64,000 bases of DNA from Hellea sp. (GTDB taxonomy: Bacteria; Pseudomonadota; Alphaproteobacteria; Caulobacterales; Maricaulaceae), in the NCBI GenBank assembly GCA_029250925.1, contig JAQXEH010000012.1, positions 20,438 to 84,437 on the forward strand, in the 5' to 3' direction. This document shows, in pieces, positions 1 to 8,727 of this stretch. Below the pieces are notes generated by a model. That model was not told where the DNA came from. It did no database searches and was given only the letters and a program-made list of their open reading frames with translations. How positions within the stretch are numbered: position 1 is the first letter of the stretch; the number at the start of each line of letters is the position of its first letter. The translations under genes were made by a program, and so were the position numbers.

Positions 1-497
1 GGGTGAAAGGTAATAAAATTCCAAACTTTGATATTCCTGAGGCTCTTGATTTTAACTTACTATTAGAAAACCTTAAATGCCTGAAGGATAAAAAGTCAGT
101 TATTTTACCGAGATATGATTTTTCAATGCATCAAAGAATTGCAAATAAAATTCCTACAGATCCAAAAGATTTCATAATCGTGGAAGGATTATTATTGTTA
201 GATAACAAAGAAGTTAGAAATTTTGTTGATTTGTCTGTGTATATATCTTGCCCTCGAGATATCCGGTTTGAGCGGAGACTTGATAGAGATGTTACAGAGA
301 GAAAAAGAACAAAAGAATTTGTTATTAAACAATTTTCAAATGATGTTGAGCCAGCACATGTTAAGTATATTCTACCCTCTTCTGCGCATGCAGATTTAAT
401 AATAGATCAAAATGATTTTATAAACTCTGTTGATCAGGTGCTTGATACTATTATTGACTGTCTATTAACGATTGATTCTAAAAAATTAGTTTGTTAA
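1..497 (+). CDS. udk: Uridine kinase, 5'-truncated by window edge
   Basis: Uridine/cytidine kinase phosphorylates uridine and cytidine to UMP and CMP in the cytoplasm. The visible 164 residues match the C-terminal three quarters of the family: a NFDxPEALDF segment, the 'PRYDFS' substrate region, 'VEGLLLL' at the Walker-B-like strand, and the lid '[12 protein letters not shown]'. The N-terminal P-loop would lie upstream of base 1, so the GTG listed at base 3 is not a credible start and the gene is partial. The nucleoside permease gene follows 22 bases later on the same strand, so the two probably share a transcript that imports and phosphorylates pyrimidine nucleosides. Identity is secure; only the N-terminus is unseen. 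Confidence 0.9.
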   Translation, partial: VKGNKIPNFDIPEALDFNLLLENLKCLKDKKSVILPRYDFSMHQRIANKIPTDPKDFIIVEGLLLLDNKEVRNFVDLSVYISCPRDIRFERRLDRDVTERKRTKEFVIKQFSNDVEPAHVKYILPSSAHADLIIDQNDFINSVDQVLDTIIDCLLTIDSKKLVC

Positions 498-519
498 ACA
501 CTGTTTTTTAGGGGCTTTC

Positions 520-1752
520 ATGGATCATCCAGCTTTTGGCTTAATCGGCGTTTTTCTAATTCTTCTGATGGCATGGCTCTTTTCAGAAAATAAGAAGGCT
601 ATAAGCCCTAGGACAGTCTTAGTTTGTTTTGCGCTGCAAGTTTTTATAGCTGTTTTAGTATTATATGTACCTTTTGGTCAAAACTTACTAACAGGGATGT
701 CAGATTTAGTAATCACTTTGCTCTCCTATGCTGATGTTGGAATAGATTTTGTTTTTGGCGGTTTAGCTTCGGAGAATATCGGCTTCAGCTTCTTGATTAG
801 AGTACTGCCAGTTGTTATTTTCTTTGCTGCCCTCATGGAGGTTATGTATCATTTAAAAGTTATGCAGTTCGTTGTTCGCCATGCAGGAAAAGCAATATGT
901 AGGCTGACAAATTCAAGACCTGTTGAATCTTTGAATGTGGTAGCCAATATCTTTGTTGGGCAGACTGAAGCTCCATTAAGTCTTAAGCCATATTTGCCGA
1001 GTATTTCTCGGGCTGAACTCTTCACTATAATGGTATCCGGTATGGCTTCAATCGCAGGAACTGTTTTAGCTGGGTATATTCAGCTGGGCATCAAACCTGA
1101 ATATCTTATTGCAGCTTGCTTCATGTCTGCTCCCGCAGGATTATTGATGGCAAAGATAATTATGCCATCAAATGTTGAGGACTTCAATAAACCAGTAGAT
1201 GAAGTTTTTGATCTAGCTGACGACCGTGAACATGCTAATGTAATTTTAGCTGCCGCTGTGGGTGCTCAGAATGGAATGAAACTTGCTGTAAATATAGGAG
1301 CAATGCTGTTGGCTTTTGTTTCTTTAATTGCATTATTCAATGGACTTCTTGGCTGGGCGGGGGGCGTTTTTGGAGCTGATAGCCTATCCATGCAAACAAT
1401 TCTTGGTTTTATATTTGCCCCTGTAATGCTGGTATTAAATGTTCCTTGGTCGGAGGCACAACAAGCTGGAGCTATTTTTGGCGAAAAAATTGTGCTCAAC
1501 GAATTTATTGCATATATAAGCCTTGTAGATGTTCAAGAGCAGTTGTCCGAGAGAACAGTTGTTATATTAACTTTCGCCCTTTGCGGCTTCGCTAATTTTA
1601 GCTCAATCGCTATACTTCTCGGGGGTCTTGGTGCCCTAATTCCTGACCGTATGTCAGAAATGGCAAAAATGGGAATTAAAGCTGTGTTTGCCGCTTCCCT
1701 TGCTAATTTAATGAACGCTGCATTAGCAGGCATATTAATTAGCGGTTTTTAA
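520..1752 (+). CDS. nupC: Concentrative nucleoside transporter (NupC/CNT family)
   Basis: Inner-membrane CNT permease of 410 residues that imports nucleosides with a cation gradient. The core signature '[13 protein letters not shown]' lies near residue 147, followed by '[15 protein letters not shown]', which forms part of the nucleoside- and ion-binding hairpin. Many hydrophobic segments run throughout, with an N-terminal gate-like triple helix and a C-terminal glycine-rich membrane segment. An AGGGG-type ribosome site precedes the ATG. It follows udk closely and ends tail to tail with the oxygenase gene, overlapping it by 14 bases. Substrate range (pyrimidine or purine) cannot be read from the sequence. 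Confidence 0.92.
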   Translation: MDHPAFGLIGVFLILLMAWLFSENKKAISPRTVLVCFALQVFIAVLVLYVPFGQNLLTGMSDLVITLLSYADVGIDFVFGGLASENIGFSFLIRVLPVVIFFAALMEVMYHLKVMQFVVRHAGKAICRLTNSRPVESLNVVANIFVGQTEAPLSLKPYLPSISRAELFTIMVSGMASIAGTVLAGYIQLGIKPEYLIAACFMSAPAGLLMAKIIMPSNVEDFNKPVDEVFDLADDREHANVILAAAVGAQNGMKLAVNIGAMLLAFVSLIALFNGLLGWAGGVFGADSLSMQTILGFIFAPVMLVLNVPWSEAQQAGAIFGEKIVLNEFIAYISLVDVQEQLSERTVVILTFALCGFANFSSIAILLGGLGALIPDRMSEMAKMGIKAVFAASLANLMNAALAGILISGF

Positions 1753-2677
1753 GTCCAATTTCGACTAAACGTTGGGATAAAAATTCCTGAGCGGTGATTG
1801 CTGGTTCGGCTATAACGCCTTCACTCAAGCAACTATCCAATGGTTCAATAATTGCATCATTGTTAAGGTGTAAAAAGAAAGGTTTTGAATACCTAGAGAA
1901 CATTGCTCTATTTGGTTTCGGATTTATAACTCGATGTGTTGTTGAGGGTAAAACACCAGATGTTATTCTTTGAAGCATATCGCCAACATTTACAACCACT
2001 GCGCCTTGTTTTGCATTAATATCTATCCAGTTTCCAGATCTATGTTTGACTTGAAGTCCTGACTCTGATGCTCCGAGTAGCAATGTAATTAGATTGATGT
2101 CTTCGTGAGCACCAGCTCGTACTGACCCATCCAAAGGAGGTACTTTTTGGGGTGGATAATGTAAAAGTCTTAAAATAGAGTTTCCATAGTTTATCTTATC
2201 TTGAAACCAGCCTTCATTTAAGTTTAAATAAATTGCTATTGCTTTCAGTAGCTCTTTTCCAAGTTCATCAAATTCTACATATAATTTAGATATATTTTGG
2301 TCGAAATTCAATATTTCATCAACGCTAGGAGTTTGTTTCATAGTTGCATTATACTTTGACGATGGAAGGAGCTTTCTTCCCGTGTGCCAGAATTCTTTTA
2401 AATCGGCTTCTTTTTTATTCTTTGCGTTTTCTGTACCAATTGGTGAGTAACCGCGCTGAAAGCCGTCTTCTGGGTCGGAATATTTTTGTTTAACGTTTAG
2501 CGGCAATGAAAAAAAAGCCTCAGATGATATATCAGCATTATGAATTATTTTTTCTGATATTCTATGATTTTCAATTATTGCAAATCCAGTTTCTTTGAAT
2601 GATTTTCCGAGTAACTCAGAGAAAGAAAACTTGTCTAAGCTCCAAAGCTGATAATCAATTGGATCAAGTTTGATCAT
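1739..2677 (-). CDS. Fe(II)/2-oxoglutarate-dependent oxygenase, IPNS-like
   Basis: A 312-residue member of the isopenicillin-N-synthase-like non-haem iron dioxygenase family. The iron triad is visible as the HxD in 'AHEDINLIT' and the distal histidine in 'STTHRVINP'; 2-oxoglutarate or equivalent binding is suggested by 'RYSKPFF'. The N-terminal DIOX_N-like half contains 'GFAIIENH'. The family hydroxylates small molecules; bacterial members include many of unknown substrate, and fungal thymine 7-hydroxylase is a relative. Because it lies between a nucleoside permease and ribokinase, I infer a possible nucleobase or nucleoside substrate, which is untested. It is divergent from rbsK across 98 bases and overlaps the 3' end of nupC. 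Confidence 0.85.
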   Translation of the reverse strand: MIKLDPIDYQLWSLDKFSFSELLGKSFKETGFAIIENHRISEKIIHNADISSEAFFSLPLNVKQKYSDPEDGFQRGYSPIGTENAKNKKEADLKEFWHTGRKLLPSSKYNATMKQTPSVDEILNFDQNISKLYVEFDELGKELLKAIAIYLNLNEGWFQDKINYGNSILRLLHYPPQKVPPLDGSVRAGAHEDINLITLLLGASESGLQVKHRSGNWIDINAKQGAVVVNVGDMLQRITSGVLPSTTHRVINPKPNRAMFSRYSKPFFLHLNNDAIIEPLDSCLSEGVIAEPAITAQEFLSQRLVEIGLKNR

Positions 2678-2775
2678 ATAATTCTTCCAGTTAATATTTT
2701 TATAGTTTATTATGTGTGTTGTAATTTATATAACAAGCCAATCAAAATCAATTTAGAAGTTTTTCTGAGGATAAT

Positions 2776-3633
2776 ATGGTAAGTCTAAAAGTTTGCTCTC
2801 TAGGGTCTATAAATTTGGATTTCACTATTCAGACGCATTCTCTACCAACAGCAGGTAAGACTGTGGGAGGCGGACACTTTAATACATTTCCCGGTGGCAA
2901 AGGTGCCAACGTTGCATTAGCAGCCAAAAAAATGGGCGTAGACACGACCCTTTTGGGTGCTGTTGGTAATGATGATTTTGCTGATGAGGCTCTTGTTTTA
3001 TTGAAAAAGTCAGGAGTGGACCTTAGTAATTTAGTAATTTTTGATGATATCTCTACCGGCATTGCTTTTATTAATGTCGATGCAGATGGGGAGAATCAAA
3101 TTGCTGTTGCTTCAGGTGCAAATGCTAATTTTTCTCCTGAGCACATCGGAGCTATAGATAGTGATGGTATTATAACTCAATTCGAGATTCCGTTAGAAAC
3201 CATATTTAAAGCTATTAAAGACTATAAAGGATTTGTAGCAATTAACCCATCTCCAGTTTTAGATGGGTTGGATAAGTTGTTACCTTATGCGTCAGTTGTA
3301 ATTGTTAATGAAGGAGAGTATCAGGCCTACAGCGAAACTTTAAGTTCATATACTGGATTATTAGCCGTCACTAAAGGCGCTGAGGGAGCGGTATTATTTG
3401 AAAATAAAATTACTGTTGCATCAATTAAGCCTCCCCATATGACACCAATAGATACGACTGGGGCAGGGGATTGCTTTGCAGCGGCGCTTTCTATATCATT
3501 GATGGAGGGAAAGTCTTATGGAGAAGCACTAGCATTTGCATGTGCTGCCGGAGCATTAGTTACTCAAAAAGTTGGTACTCAACCTGCTATGCCAAGTCGG
3601 TTTGAAATAGAAAAATTATCCAGTATCTTTTAA
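2776..3633 (+). CDS. rbsK: Ribokinase (PfkB family)
   Basis: Phosphorylates D-ribose to ribose 5-phosphate using ATP. The 285 residues carry both PfkB signatures: 'PGGKGANVALAAKKMG' near residue 38 and the catalytic 'DTTGAGDCFAAA' near residue 225, whose aspartate is the general base. A GAGGAT ribosome site sits just upstream of the ATG. It is slightly shorter than the E. coli enzyme but complete. In this neighbourhood ribose would come from the nucleoside hydrolase encoded at 4254 rather than from a ribose ABC transporter, none of which is present. Its 3' end overlaps the phosphoribosyltransferase gene by 18 bases, tail to tail. A related sugar or nucleoside kinase role cannot be excluded. 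Confidence 0.87.
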   Translation: MVSLKVCSLGSINLDFTIQTHSLPTAGKTVGGGHFNTFPGGKGANVALAAKKMGVDTTLLGAVGNDDFADEALVLLKKSGVDLSNLVIFDDISTGIAFINVDADGENQIAVASGANANFSPEHIGAIDSDGIITQFEIPLETIFKAIKDYKGFVAINPSPVLDGLDKLLPYASVVIVNEGEYQAYSETLSSYTGLLAVTKGAEGAVLFENKITVASIKPPHMTPIDTTGAGDCFAAALSISLMEGKSYGEALAFACAAGALVTQKVGTQPAMPSRFEIEKLSSIF

Positions 3634-4182
3634 TATTTTGAAGATACGTTCAGGCACTGGTTTTTTTTCTATTATTTCTTTAAGAGTGCAACCTACCATT
3701 TCATGAGGGAAGACAGCCCAAGCATCAGTTTTATGAATAAAGTAATTGGGCTCTCTCTCAGTTTTATTTTTTTCTGGTTTGTAAAAAACTGTGGCCACTT
3801 TAATTTCACAGGGCGTGCTTAATTTGCTGTCCTCTTGGATTGCTTCTATTGTTGCTTTAACCGATCGGCCAGTATCAAAGATGTCGTCAACTAATAAAAC
3901 TTTACTATCGGATGAAATGGTATCAATAACTTGGCTAATCCCGAAAATCTTTACCTCATTTGATTGATTATTAATCCCTTTATATGAAGAGGTTCTTATG
4001 GCAAAGTGTTCTGCGTGAACGCCGAGTAAATCTAATATCTCATGAACGGCGATCCCGACCGGTGCCCCACCTCTCCAAATTCCAATAACATGTGTCGGAT
4101 TAAAACCACTTTCAAATATCTTGAGGCCTAATTCAAATGAACTTTTAAGAAGTTCTTCAGCTGTAATAAATAATTTTTCCAT
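3616..4182 (-). CDS. Purine-type phosphoribosyltransferase
   Basis: A 188-residue type I phosphoribosyltransferase. The PRPP-binding loop is seen as 'VLLVDDIFDTGRS', and an N-terminal 'VIGIWRGGAPVGIAVHEIL' gives the flexible-loop side of the fold. Enzymes of this kind join hypoxanthine, guanine or xanthine to PRPP to make nucleotides. The match is closer to the short, variable hypoxanthine/xanthine-guanine group than to uracil or adenine enzymes, but the exact base cannot be assigned. It converges on rbsK and is divergent from the nucleoside hydrolase gene, which would supply free base. An AT-rich TATAAA/TTTATA dyad sits in the shared upstream region. Confidence 0.8.
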   Translation of the reverse strand: MEKLFITAEELLKSSFELGLKIFESGFNPTHVIGIWRGGAPVGIAVHEILDLLGVHAEHFAIRTSSYKGINNQSNEVKIFGISQVIDTISSDSKVLLVDDIFDTGRSVKATIEAIQEDSKLSTPCEIKVATVFYKPEKNKTEREPNYFIHKTDAWAVFPHEMVGCTLKEIIEKKPVPERIFKILKDTG

Positions 4183-4253
4183 CAGTTCAATTTAATATAA
4201 AGCATTTATACAATCAACTGTTCTCATCTCATAAAATTAAGTTATAGTAATTT

Positions 4254-5192
4254 ATGAAGCGAAAACTTATAATTGATTGCGACCCAGGGCAGGATGACTG
4301 CATAAATCTTTTTCTGGCCTTACCTCACACAGACCAGTATGATATATTAGGAATAACTGTTGTTGCTGGGAATGTAAGTTTAGAAAAAGTTTCAAGAAAT
4401 GCTCGCATGATCTGTGAGATGTCTAACCGTTTTGACATACCGGTCTATGAAGGCTGTGCTTCCCCTTTTGAGGTTCCTTTGGTAACTGCTGAAGAAGTTC
4501 ATAGTGATGAGGGGTTGGAAGGGATAGAGATTTTTGAACCAGAAATCAAAGCTCAAGATAAACATGCAGTGGACTTTATAATTGATACTTTAATGGCATC
4601 GGGAAGCGGGGAAATAACTTTGATTCCTACAGGTCCTCTCACAAACATCGCATCAGCTATTGAGAAGGAGCCATTAATTATAGATAAAATTTCTGAAATT
4701 GTTATGATGGGTGGAGCTATGAGAGAAGGGGGTAATGTTACCCCTTCTGCGGAGTTTAATATTTTTGTAGACCCCAAGGCTGCACAAACAGTGTTTTCTA
4801 GTAAATGCAAAATAACTGTTTTTGGGCTTGATGTAACACACCAAGTTTTATCCTCAGTTGAAGTTCTTGAGAGAATTGGAGCAATCGAAAATAAAGTTGC
4901 CCAGTCGGCTTATAATTTATTAACTTGTTATGGTCGATATGATGCAGAAAAATATGGCAATGATGGCGCACCATTACATGACCCTTGTACAATGGCTTAT
5001 ATACTTAAACCTGATTTATTTGAGTTTAAACAATGCAATGTGAGAGTAGAAGTTCAATCTGAACTTACAAGGGGCCATACCTCTGTAGATTTTTGGAATT
5101 CTACTAGTTTACCACGAAATAGTTTGTGGGCATATAAGGTTGATGCTGATGGCTTTTTTGATTTATTGGTTCACCAGCTTCAAAAGTACTAA
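4254..5192 (+). CDS. Inosine-uridine preferring nucleoside hydrolase
   Basis: Hydrolyses ribonucleosides to free base plus ribose. The 312 residues begin with the calcium-binding 'DCDPGQDD', the family hallmark, and retain 'PTGPLTNIASAI', 'MMGGAM', 'FNIFVDPKAA' and the late active-site 'PLHDPCTMA'. Length is typical of RihA/RihB/IunH. No Shine-Dalgarno sequence is apparent: TATAGT lies only five bases before the ATG, which would suit a leaderless transcript. It is divergent from the phosphoribosyltransferase and converges on tdk with a five-base gap. The neighbours could use both products, base and ribose. Preference for purine or pyrimidine nucleosides is not readable. Confidence 0.93.
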   Translation: MKRKLIIDCDPGQDDCINLFLALPHTDQYDILGITVVAGNVSLEKVSRNARMICEMSNRFDIPVYEGCASPFEVPLVTAEEVHSDEGLEGIEIFEPEIKAQDKHAVDFIIDTLMASGSGEITLIPTGPLTNIASAIEKEPLIIDKISEIVMMGGAMREGGNVTPSAEFNIFVDPKAAQTVFSSKCKITVFGLDVTHQVLSSVEVLERIGAIENKVAQSAYNLLTCYGRYDAEKYGNDGAPLHDPCTMAYILKPDLFEFKQCNVRVEVQSELTRGHTSVDFWNSTSLPRNSLWAYKVDADGFFDLLVHQLQKY

Positions 5193-5197
5193 AGACT

Positions 5198-5782
5198 TTA
5201 TTTAGAAGTCTTTTTTTCTAGCCAATGCCTTCTGCATAAGCTTATGTACTTTTCATTTCCCCCAACTTCAACTTGTTGTCCATCTGTAATGGCATTGCCC
5301 TTAGTGTCAAAGCGCATAGTCATAGTTGCTTTTCTTCCGCACCAACAGAGTGTTCTAATTTCTCTTACATCATCTGCAATTGCGAGCATTGTAGCGCTGC
5401 CAGGGAAAAGATTTCCTTTGAAATCTGTTCTTAGACCATAGCACATAACCGGTATGCCAAAATCATCTGATATACTTGCAAGCTGCCAGACCTGATCTGA
5501 GGTTAGAAATTGAGATTCGTCAAGAAGAATGCAGTCAACTTTTGTATTATTATAATACTTTTTAATAAATTCTTCTAAATTTGTGTTCGTGCTAAAAACT
5601 TCTGCTTGAGCCTTTATACCAATTCTTGAAACTATATGATTTGAAAGTGGATCACGTGTATCAACTTCAGGTTTTAGCAATAGTGTTTTCATGCCTCTTT
5701 CATGATAGTTGTATGCCGACTGAAGCAAAATAGCAGATTTTCCAGCATTCATAGCCGAATAACTAAAATACAATTTTGCCAT
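5198..5782 (-). CDS. tdk: Thymidine kinase
   Basis: Type II thymidine kinase of 194 residues that phosphorylates thymidine and deoxyuridine. The P-loop is 'SAMNAGKSA', the Walker-B-like strand is 'CILLDESQFL', and the structural zinc ligands are given by 'CWCGRKA' and 'SLCRRHW', giving three cysteines and a histidine as in many family members. Length and order are normal. It closes the nucleoside-salvage group, lying tail to tail with the nucleoside hydrolase gene. Its presence indicates active uptake and reuse of deoxynucleosides; the cell also has a B12-dependent ribonucleotide reductase in this window for de novo dNTPs. Confidence 0.96.
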   Translation of the reverse strand: MAKLYFSYSAMNAGKSAILLQSAYNYHERGMKTLLLKPEVDTRDPLSNHIVSRIGIKAQAEVFSTNTNLEEFIKKYYNNTKVDCILLDESQFLTSDQVWQLASISDDFGIPVMCYGLRTDFKGNLFPGSATMLAIADDVREIRTLCWCGRKATMTMRFDTKGNAITDGQQVEVGGNEKYISLCRRHWLEKKTSK

Positions 5783-5858
5783 TATTAAATCTTTCTTGAA
5801 CGAATCTACGTTACATTCATTACACGATTTATTTATTTGCCCAAGATACTAGATGAAT

Positions 5859-6074
5859 TTAAAAACTTCGACTTCTGGCTTGAACTCTGAAAGCTTTTGG
5901 AACAGGAGGTATTAAAGTATGAAATGCTTCTTGCGCAAGAAAAAACCCACGTTCATCAGCGTAGGGGCTATCAGGATGAAAAAATTTAGCTTTTTTACGC
6001 CAAGCAGACCTGATTTCGGCCTCTCTAGCTGACATATTAAGACCTAAAGTAAGTAAGGCTTGTTGACGTGTCAT
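5859..6074 (-). CDS. Small J-domain-like protein
   Basis: The listed ORF begins at 6152, but an internal ATG at 6074 gives a 71-residue protein starting 'MTRQQALLTLG', which fits a compact J-domain better than the hydrophobic 26-residue extension. The HPD tripeptide that stimulates DnaK ATPase is present in 'FFHPDSP', flanked by basic helix II ('RSAWRKKAKF') and a short helix III. There is no glycine-rich or zinc region. A small DnaJ-like gene divergent from pdxH is a recurring arrangement in Alphaproteobacteria, which supports both the call and the taxonomic hint. Client and role are unknown. Confidence 0.72.
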   Translation of the reverse strand: MTRQQALLTLGLNMSAREAEIRSAWRKKAKFFHPDSPYADERGFFLAQEAFHTLIPPVPKAFRVQARSRSF

Positions 6075-6200
6075 TATTATGGGCCTAAATTTTGTACGGA
6101 AACTATTATCAGTCTTTATCGTATTCAATAATAGTAACGACATAGTTAACAAACCGATTAATTATAGAATTAATTATTAATTTTTAACTAGGGGGAAACA

Positions 6201-6857
6201 ATGAGTAAATCTATAATTCCAAACACTCCAAATGAAAAAGATTATGCTTCTAGTCAGTCAAGTGACTTAGGCTGGATAGATAGCAAAGACCCTGTAAGTT
6301 TATTTTCAAATTGGCTGTCTGAGGCCATTGCTACTGAAACAAATGATGCCAACGCGATGTCTGTTGCCACAGTTGATAAGAACGGAATGCCAGATGTTCG
6401 AGTTGTATTGCTTAAAGATATAGATCACCGCGGCTTTGTTTTTTATTCAAATTCAGAAAGCACCAAGGGCCAGCAGTTAAATTTTAGCAACAAAGTGGCT
6501 TTAGGCTTTCACTGGAAAAGTAAAAAAAGACAAGTACGTGTGAGAGGTAATGCCGAGGTGGTTGCTTCAATTGAAGCGGATGCTTATTTTGCATCTAGGG
6601 CACGTGGGTCAAGAATAAGTGCTTGGGCTTCACATCAATCACGTCCAGTAAAAGATAGAAGGACGATGATGAAGGAATTAAGTGAAACCGAAGAAAGATT
6701 CGAGGGGACCTCTGTTCCTCGACCTGGTCATTGGCTAGGCTGGCGCGTTAAGCCCGAATATATAGAATTTTGGCAAGATGGGGCTTATAGATTTCACGAC
6801 CGTATAGTTTTTTCTTTGACTTCAGATGGTTGGGTCAAGAGTAGGCTTTATCCTTGA
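6201..6857 (+). CDS. pdxH: Pyridoxine/pyridoxamine 5'-phosphate oxidase
   Basis: FMN-dependent enzyme that oxidises PNP and PMP to pyridoxal 5'-phosphate, the last step of vitamin B6 synthesis and salvage. The 218 residues show the N-terminal substrate lid, 'AMSVATVDKNGMPDVRVVLLKD' and 'GFVFYSNSESTKGQQL' (FMN-binding strands), 'SRISAWASHQSRP', and the conserved C-terminal 'FWQDGAYRFHDR...W..SRLYP'. A strong AGGGGG ribosome site precedes the ATG. It is divergent from the J-domain gene and convergent with the metallo-hydrolase, with a five-base gap. Nothing unusual is seen. Confidence 0.96.
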   Translation: MSKSIIPNTPNEKDYASSQSSDLGWIDSKDPVSLFSNWLSEAIATETNDANAMSVATVDKNGMPDVRVVLLKDIDHRGFVFYSNSESTKGQQLNFSNKVALGFHWKSKKRQVRVRGNAEVVASIEADAYFASRARGSRISAWASHQSRPVKDRRTMMKELSETEERFEGTSVPRPGHWLGWRVKPEYIEFWQDGAYRFHDRIVFSLTSDGWVKSRLYP

Positions 6858-6862
6858 CCTAG

Positions 6863-7762
6863 CTAGGATTCGGTTATTTTATATCGGCAGTCTAGGCCAT
6901 TATCTGCAGTAGCCATAACTACACCTTTTTCTCGTAGGTGTATCAAATGCGATAGCACGCTATGGGCTGCAGCTGGATATAATCTTTTATCAAGGTCTGA
7001 ATAAAGTTTCTTTACAATATCTAGTATTACACCCGAACCCGTTTTGAGTGCCTCTATAATTTGTTTTTCGCGGTAAAATCTATGATCAATATAGGCGTCA
7101 ATGAATTCATCAACCTTATCAATATATGTCCCATGAGTTGGAAATATTAATGAAAAATTTCTTTCTTTAATTTTTTTTAAACTATTTATGTAATCTCCCA
7201 TATGGCCTTCATATGGAGAAACTACACTTGTCGACCATCCCATTATATGATCGCCTGAAAATAATAAATTTTCTTGTTTGAGTGCGTAACAGACATGATT
7301 GGATGTATGCCCGGGTGTGTGGATAGCTTCGATTGTCCATTCATCTCCCTTAAATAAGTCCCCACATTCTATATCAATATCAGGCTTAAATGTGCTGTCT
7401 TCGCCGGCCTCTAGAGAGGGCAAACCATTTCTTTTTTTTAAATCAATGCTTAGCCCATAAATATTGCACCCGTGTTCAAGTGCCAGAGGTTTTGCCAGAG
7501 GTGAGTGATCGAGATGGTGGTGAGTTAAGAAAATATGAGTAACTTTCTTTCCTGTTAGTGCTTTTTTAATAGCATTTTTGTGTTCAGGTGTGTTCGGTCC
7601 AGGGTCAATGACAGCAACTTCTTTATTTCCGATTATGTAAACTCCAGTTCCAGTATAAGTGAAAGGGCCAGGGTTATTGGCAATAACCCTTTTAACAAGA
7701 GGGCTCATTACAGAGCATTCACCGTATTTAAAATCAAAGTCCTTTACAAACGGAATGCTCAT
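6863..7762 (-). CDS. MBL-fold metallo-hydrolase (LACTB2-like)
   Basis: A 299-residue metallo-beta-lactamase-fold hydrolase. Metal ligands are visible in 'THHHLDHSP' (HxHxDH, near residue 80), 'HTPGHTSNHV' and 'SGDHIMGW', with the terminal ligand in 'FPTHG'. The C-terminal third, with 'YPAAAHSVLSHLIHLREKGVV', resembles the winged-helix tail of LACTB2-like hydrolases and of alphaproteobacterial homologues that often sit near pdxH. Substrate is unknown; relatives act on thioesters, RNA or lactones, so a specific activity should not be assigned. The sequence 'NNPGPFTYTGTGVYIIG' is characteristic of this subgroup. Confidence 0.85.
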   Translation of the reverse strand: MSIPFVKDFDFKYGECSVMSPLVKRVIANNPGPFTYTGTGVYIIGNKEVAVIDPGPNTPEHKNAIKKALTGKKVTHIFLTHHHLDHSPLAKPLALEHGCNIYGLSIDLKKRNGLPSLEAGEDSTFKPDIDIECGDLFKGDEWTIEAIHTPGHTSNHVCYALKQENLLFSGDHIMGWSTSVVSPYEGHMGDYINSLKKIKERNFSLIFPTHGTYIDKVDEFIDAYIDHRFYREKQIIEALKTGSGVILDIVKKLYSDLDKRLYPAAAHSVLSHLIHLREKGVVMATADNGLDCRYKITES

Positions 7763-7799
7763 TGTATCGGTAGTAAGTAAAATTTGGGCCTTAACATCT

Positions 7800-8465
7800 T
7801 TATCTAACTCGCCTCACGCGTATGGCGACTCCACGTGAGTTAATCCTCAATAAGAAGCTACCTATAGCTCCCTTTGATATTAGTGCTGTATTCACTTTGT
7901 TGTCTTTTGCTCTGGGTATTCTGACTCTGATGTTATCGATTTGCTCCCAAACCTGCCCATTAGTCATGAAAAATCTTGTTTTTTTATAGCCAAATACTGA
8001 TGTCTTTTTGATATTTAGTACAACTTCATCAATATCTTTTACTTTAATTTTTTGCTTCTTTTCTTTTTTCTTTGGTGATTTTTTTAAAGTACTTGGTTTT
8101 TTTACTGGTGCGGTTAGTTGGTTTTTATCTTTTATATCTGCTGCGATAGTGTCACTCTCAGATTTTTCTTTTAATCCAAATATGCGATTGAGAGAGGACA
8201 AGGACGGAATGTTGAAACCGAAGGCCTCACGTTCAACATTTTGTATTTTTGATTTACTAACAGTGACTAGCTCTCCATCATTATCAGCCTTTTCAAAACG
8301 CTCAACCGCGTTATCATAGCATTCAAGCCTTATTTCTGGTTTTTCTATGGATTTACATTTATATATAGCAAGTAATTCATTTGGAGTTTCCCCCACCTGT
8401 GCCGAAGCTACATTAGCCGCGAATAAACCAACTGTTACTGATATTAGAAAGTTTGCTTTGATCAT
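7800..8465 (-). CDS. Secreted protein of unknown function with paired cysteines
   Basis: The 221 residues begin with a signal peptide ('FLISVTVGLFAANVASAQ') that implies export to the periplasm. The mature N-terminus has 'YKCKSIEKPEIRLECYDNAVERF', a C-(x)-C pair followed by acidic helix that resembles short periplasmic domains in alphaproteobacterial proteins of unknown function. A lysine-rich linker (about residues 120-140, 'KKSPKKKEKKQK') leads to a C-terminal beta-rich domain with 'NGQVWEQIDNIRVRIPR' and 'SRGVAIRVRRVR'. I do not recognise a named family. It is transcribed away from the TonB-receptor gene and lies downstream of nothing on its strand, so it is probably monocistronic. Confidence 0.7.
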   Translation of the reverse strand: MIKANFLISVTVGLFAANVASAQVGETPNELLAIYKCKSIEKPEIRLECYDNAVERFEKADNDGELVTVSKSKIQNVEREAFGFNIPSLSSLNRIFGLKEKSESDTIAADIKDKNQLTAPVKKPSTLKKSPKKKEKKQKIKVKDIDEVVLNIKKTSVFGYKKTRFFMTNGQVWEQIDNIRVRIPRAKDNKVNTALISKGAIGSFLLRINSRGVAIRVRRVR

Positions 8466-8727
8466 CTACTACTCATTTATATTGTTGAAGCTGTTTTATT
8501 CAGTACACATTTACTCGTCTGTATTTGCTTATATATAGAAAATTAAAAAGAACAACATTCAGGTTGCAATGGGTGGTAAATTTGCAACTATGAAATAAAA
8601 ATACTTTTTTTATTAAATTTTAGTAATTTTTTTCTTGTGACTCTGTTATTTATAGGATTTAAGCAGAGATTACGCACGGAATGAATCCGTCAAAATTATA
8701 TTGAAACCAGTTCGAAGGGGTTCCTTA

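Noticed and set aside
8466-8727. Confident promoter or Fur box for the TonB receptor
   Set aside because: TTGTGA at 8635 has only a poor -10 (TTTAAG) at 17 bases, and no Fur-like palindrome is present; only a five-base hairpin ACGGA/TCCGT was seen, too short to report as a feature.
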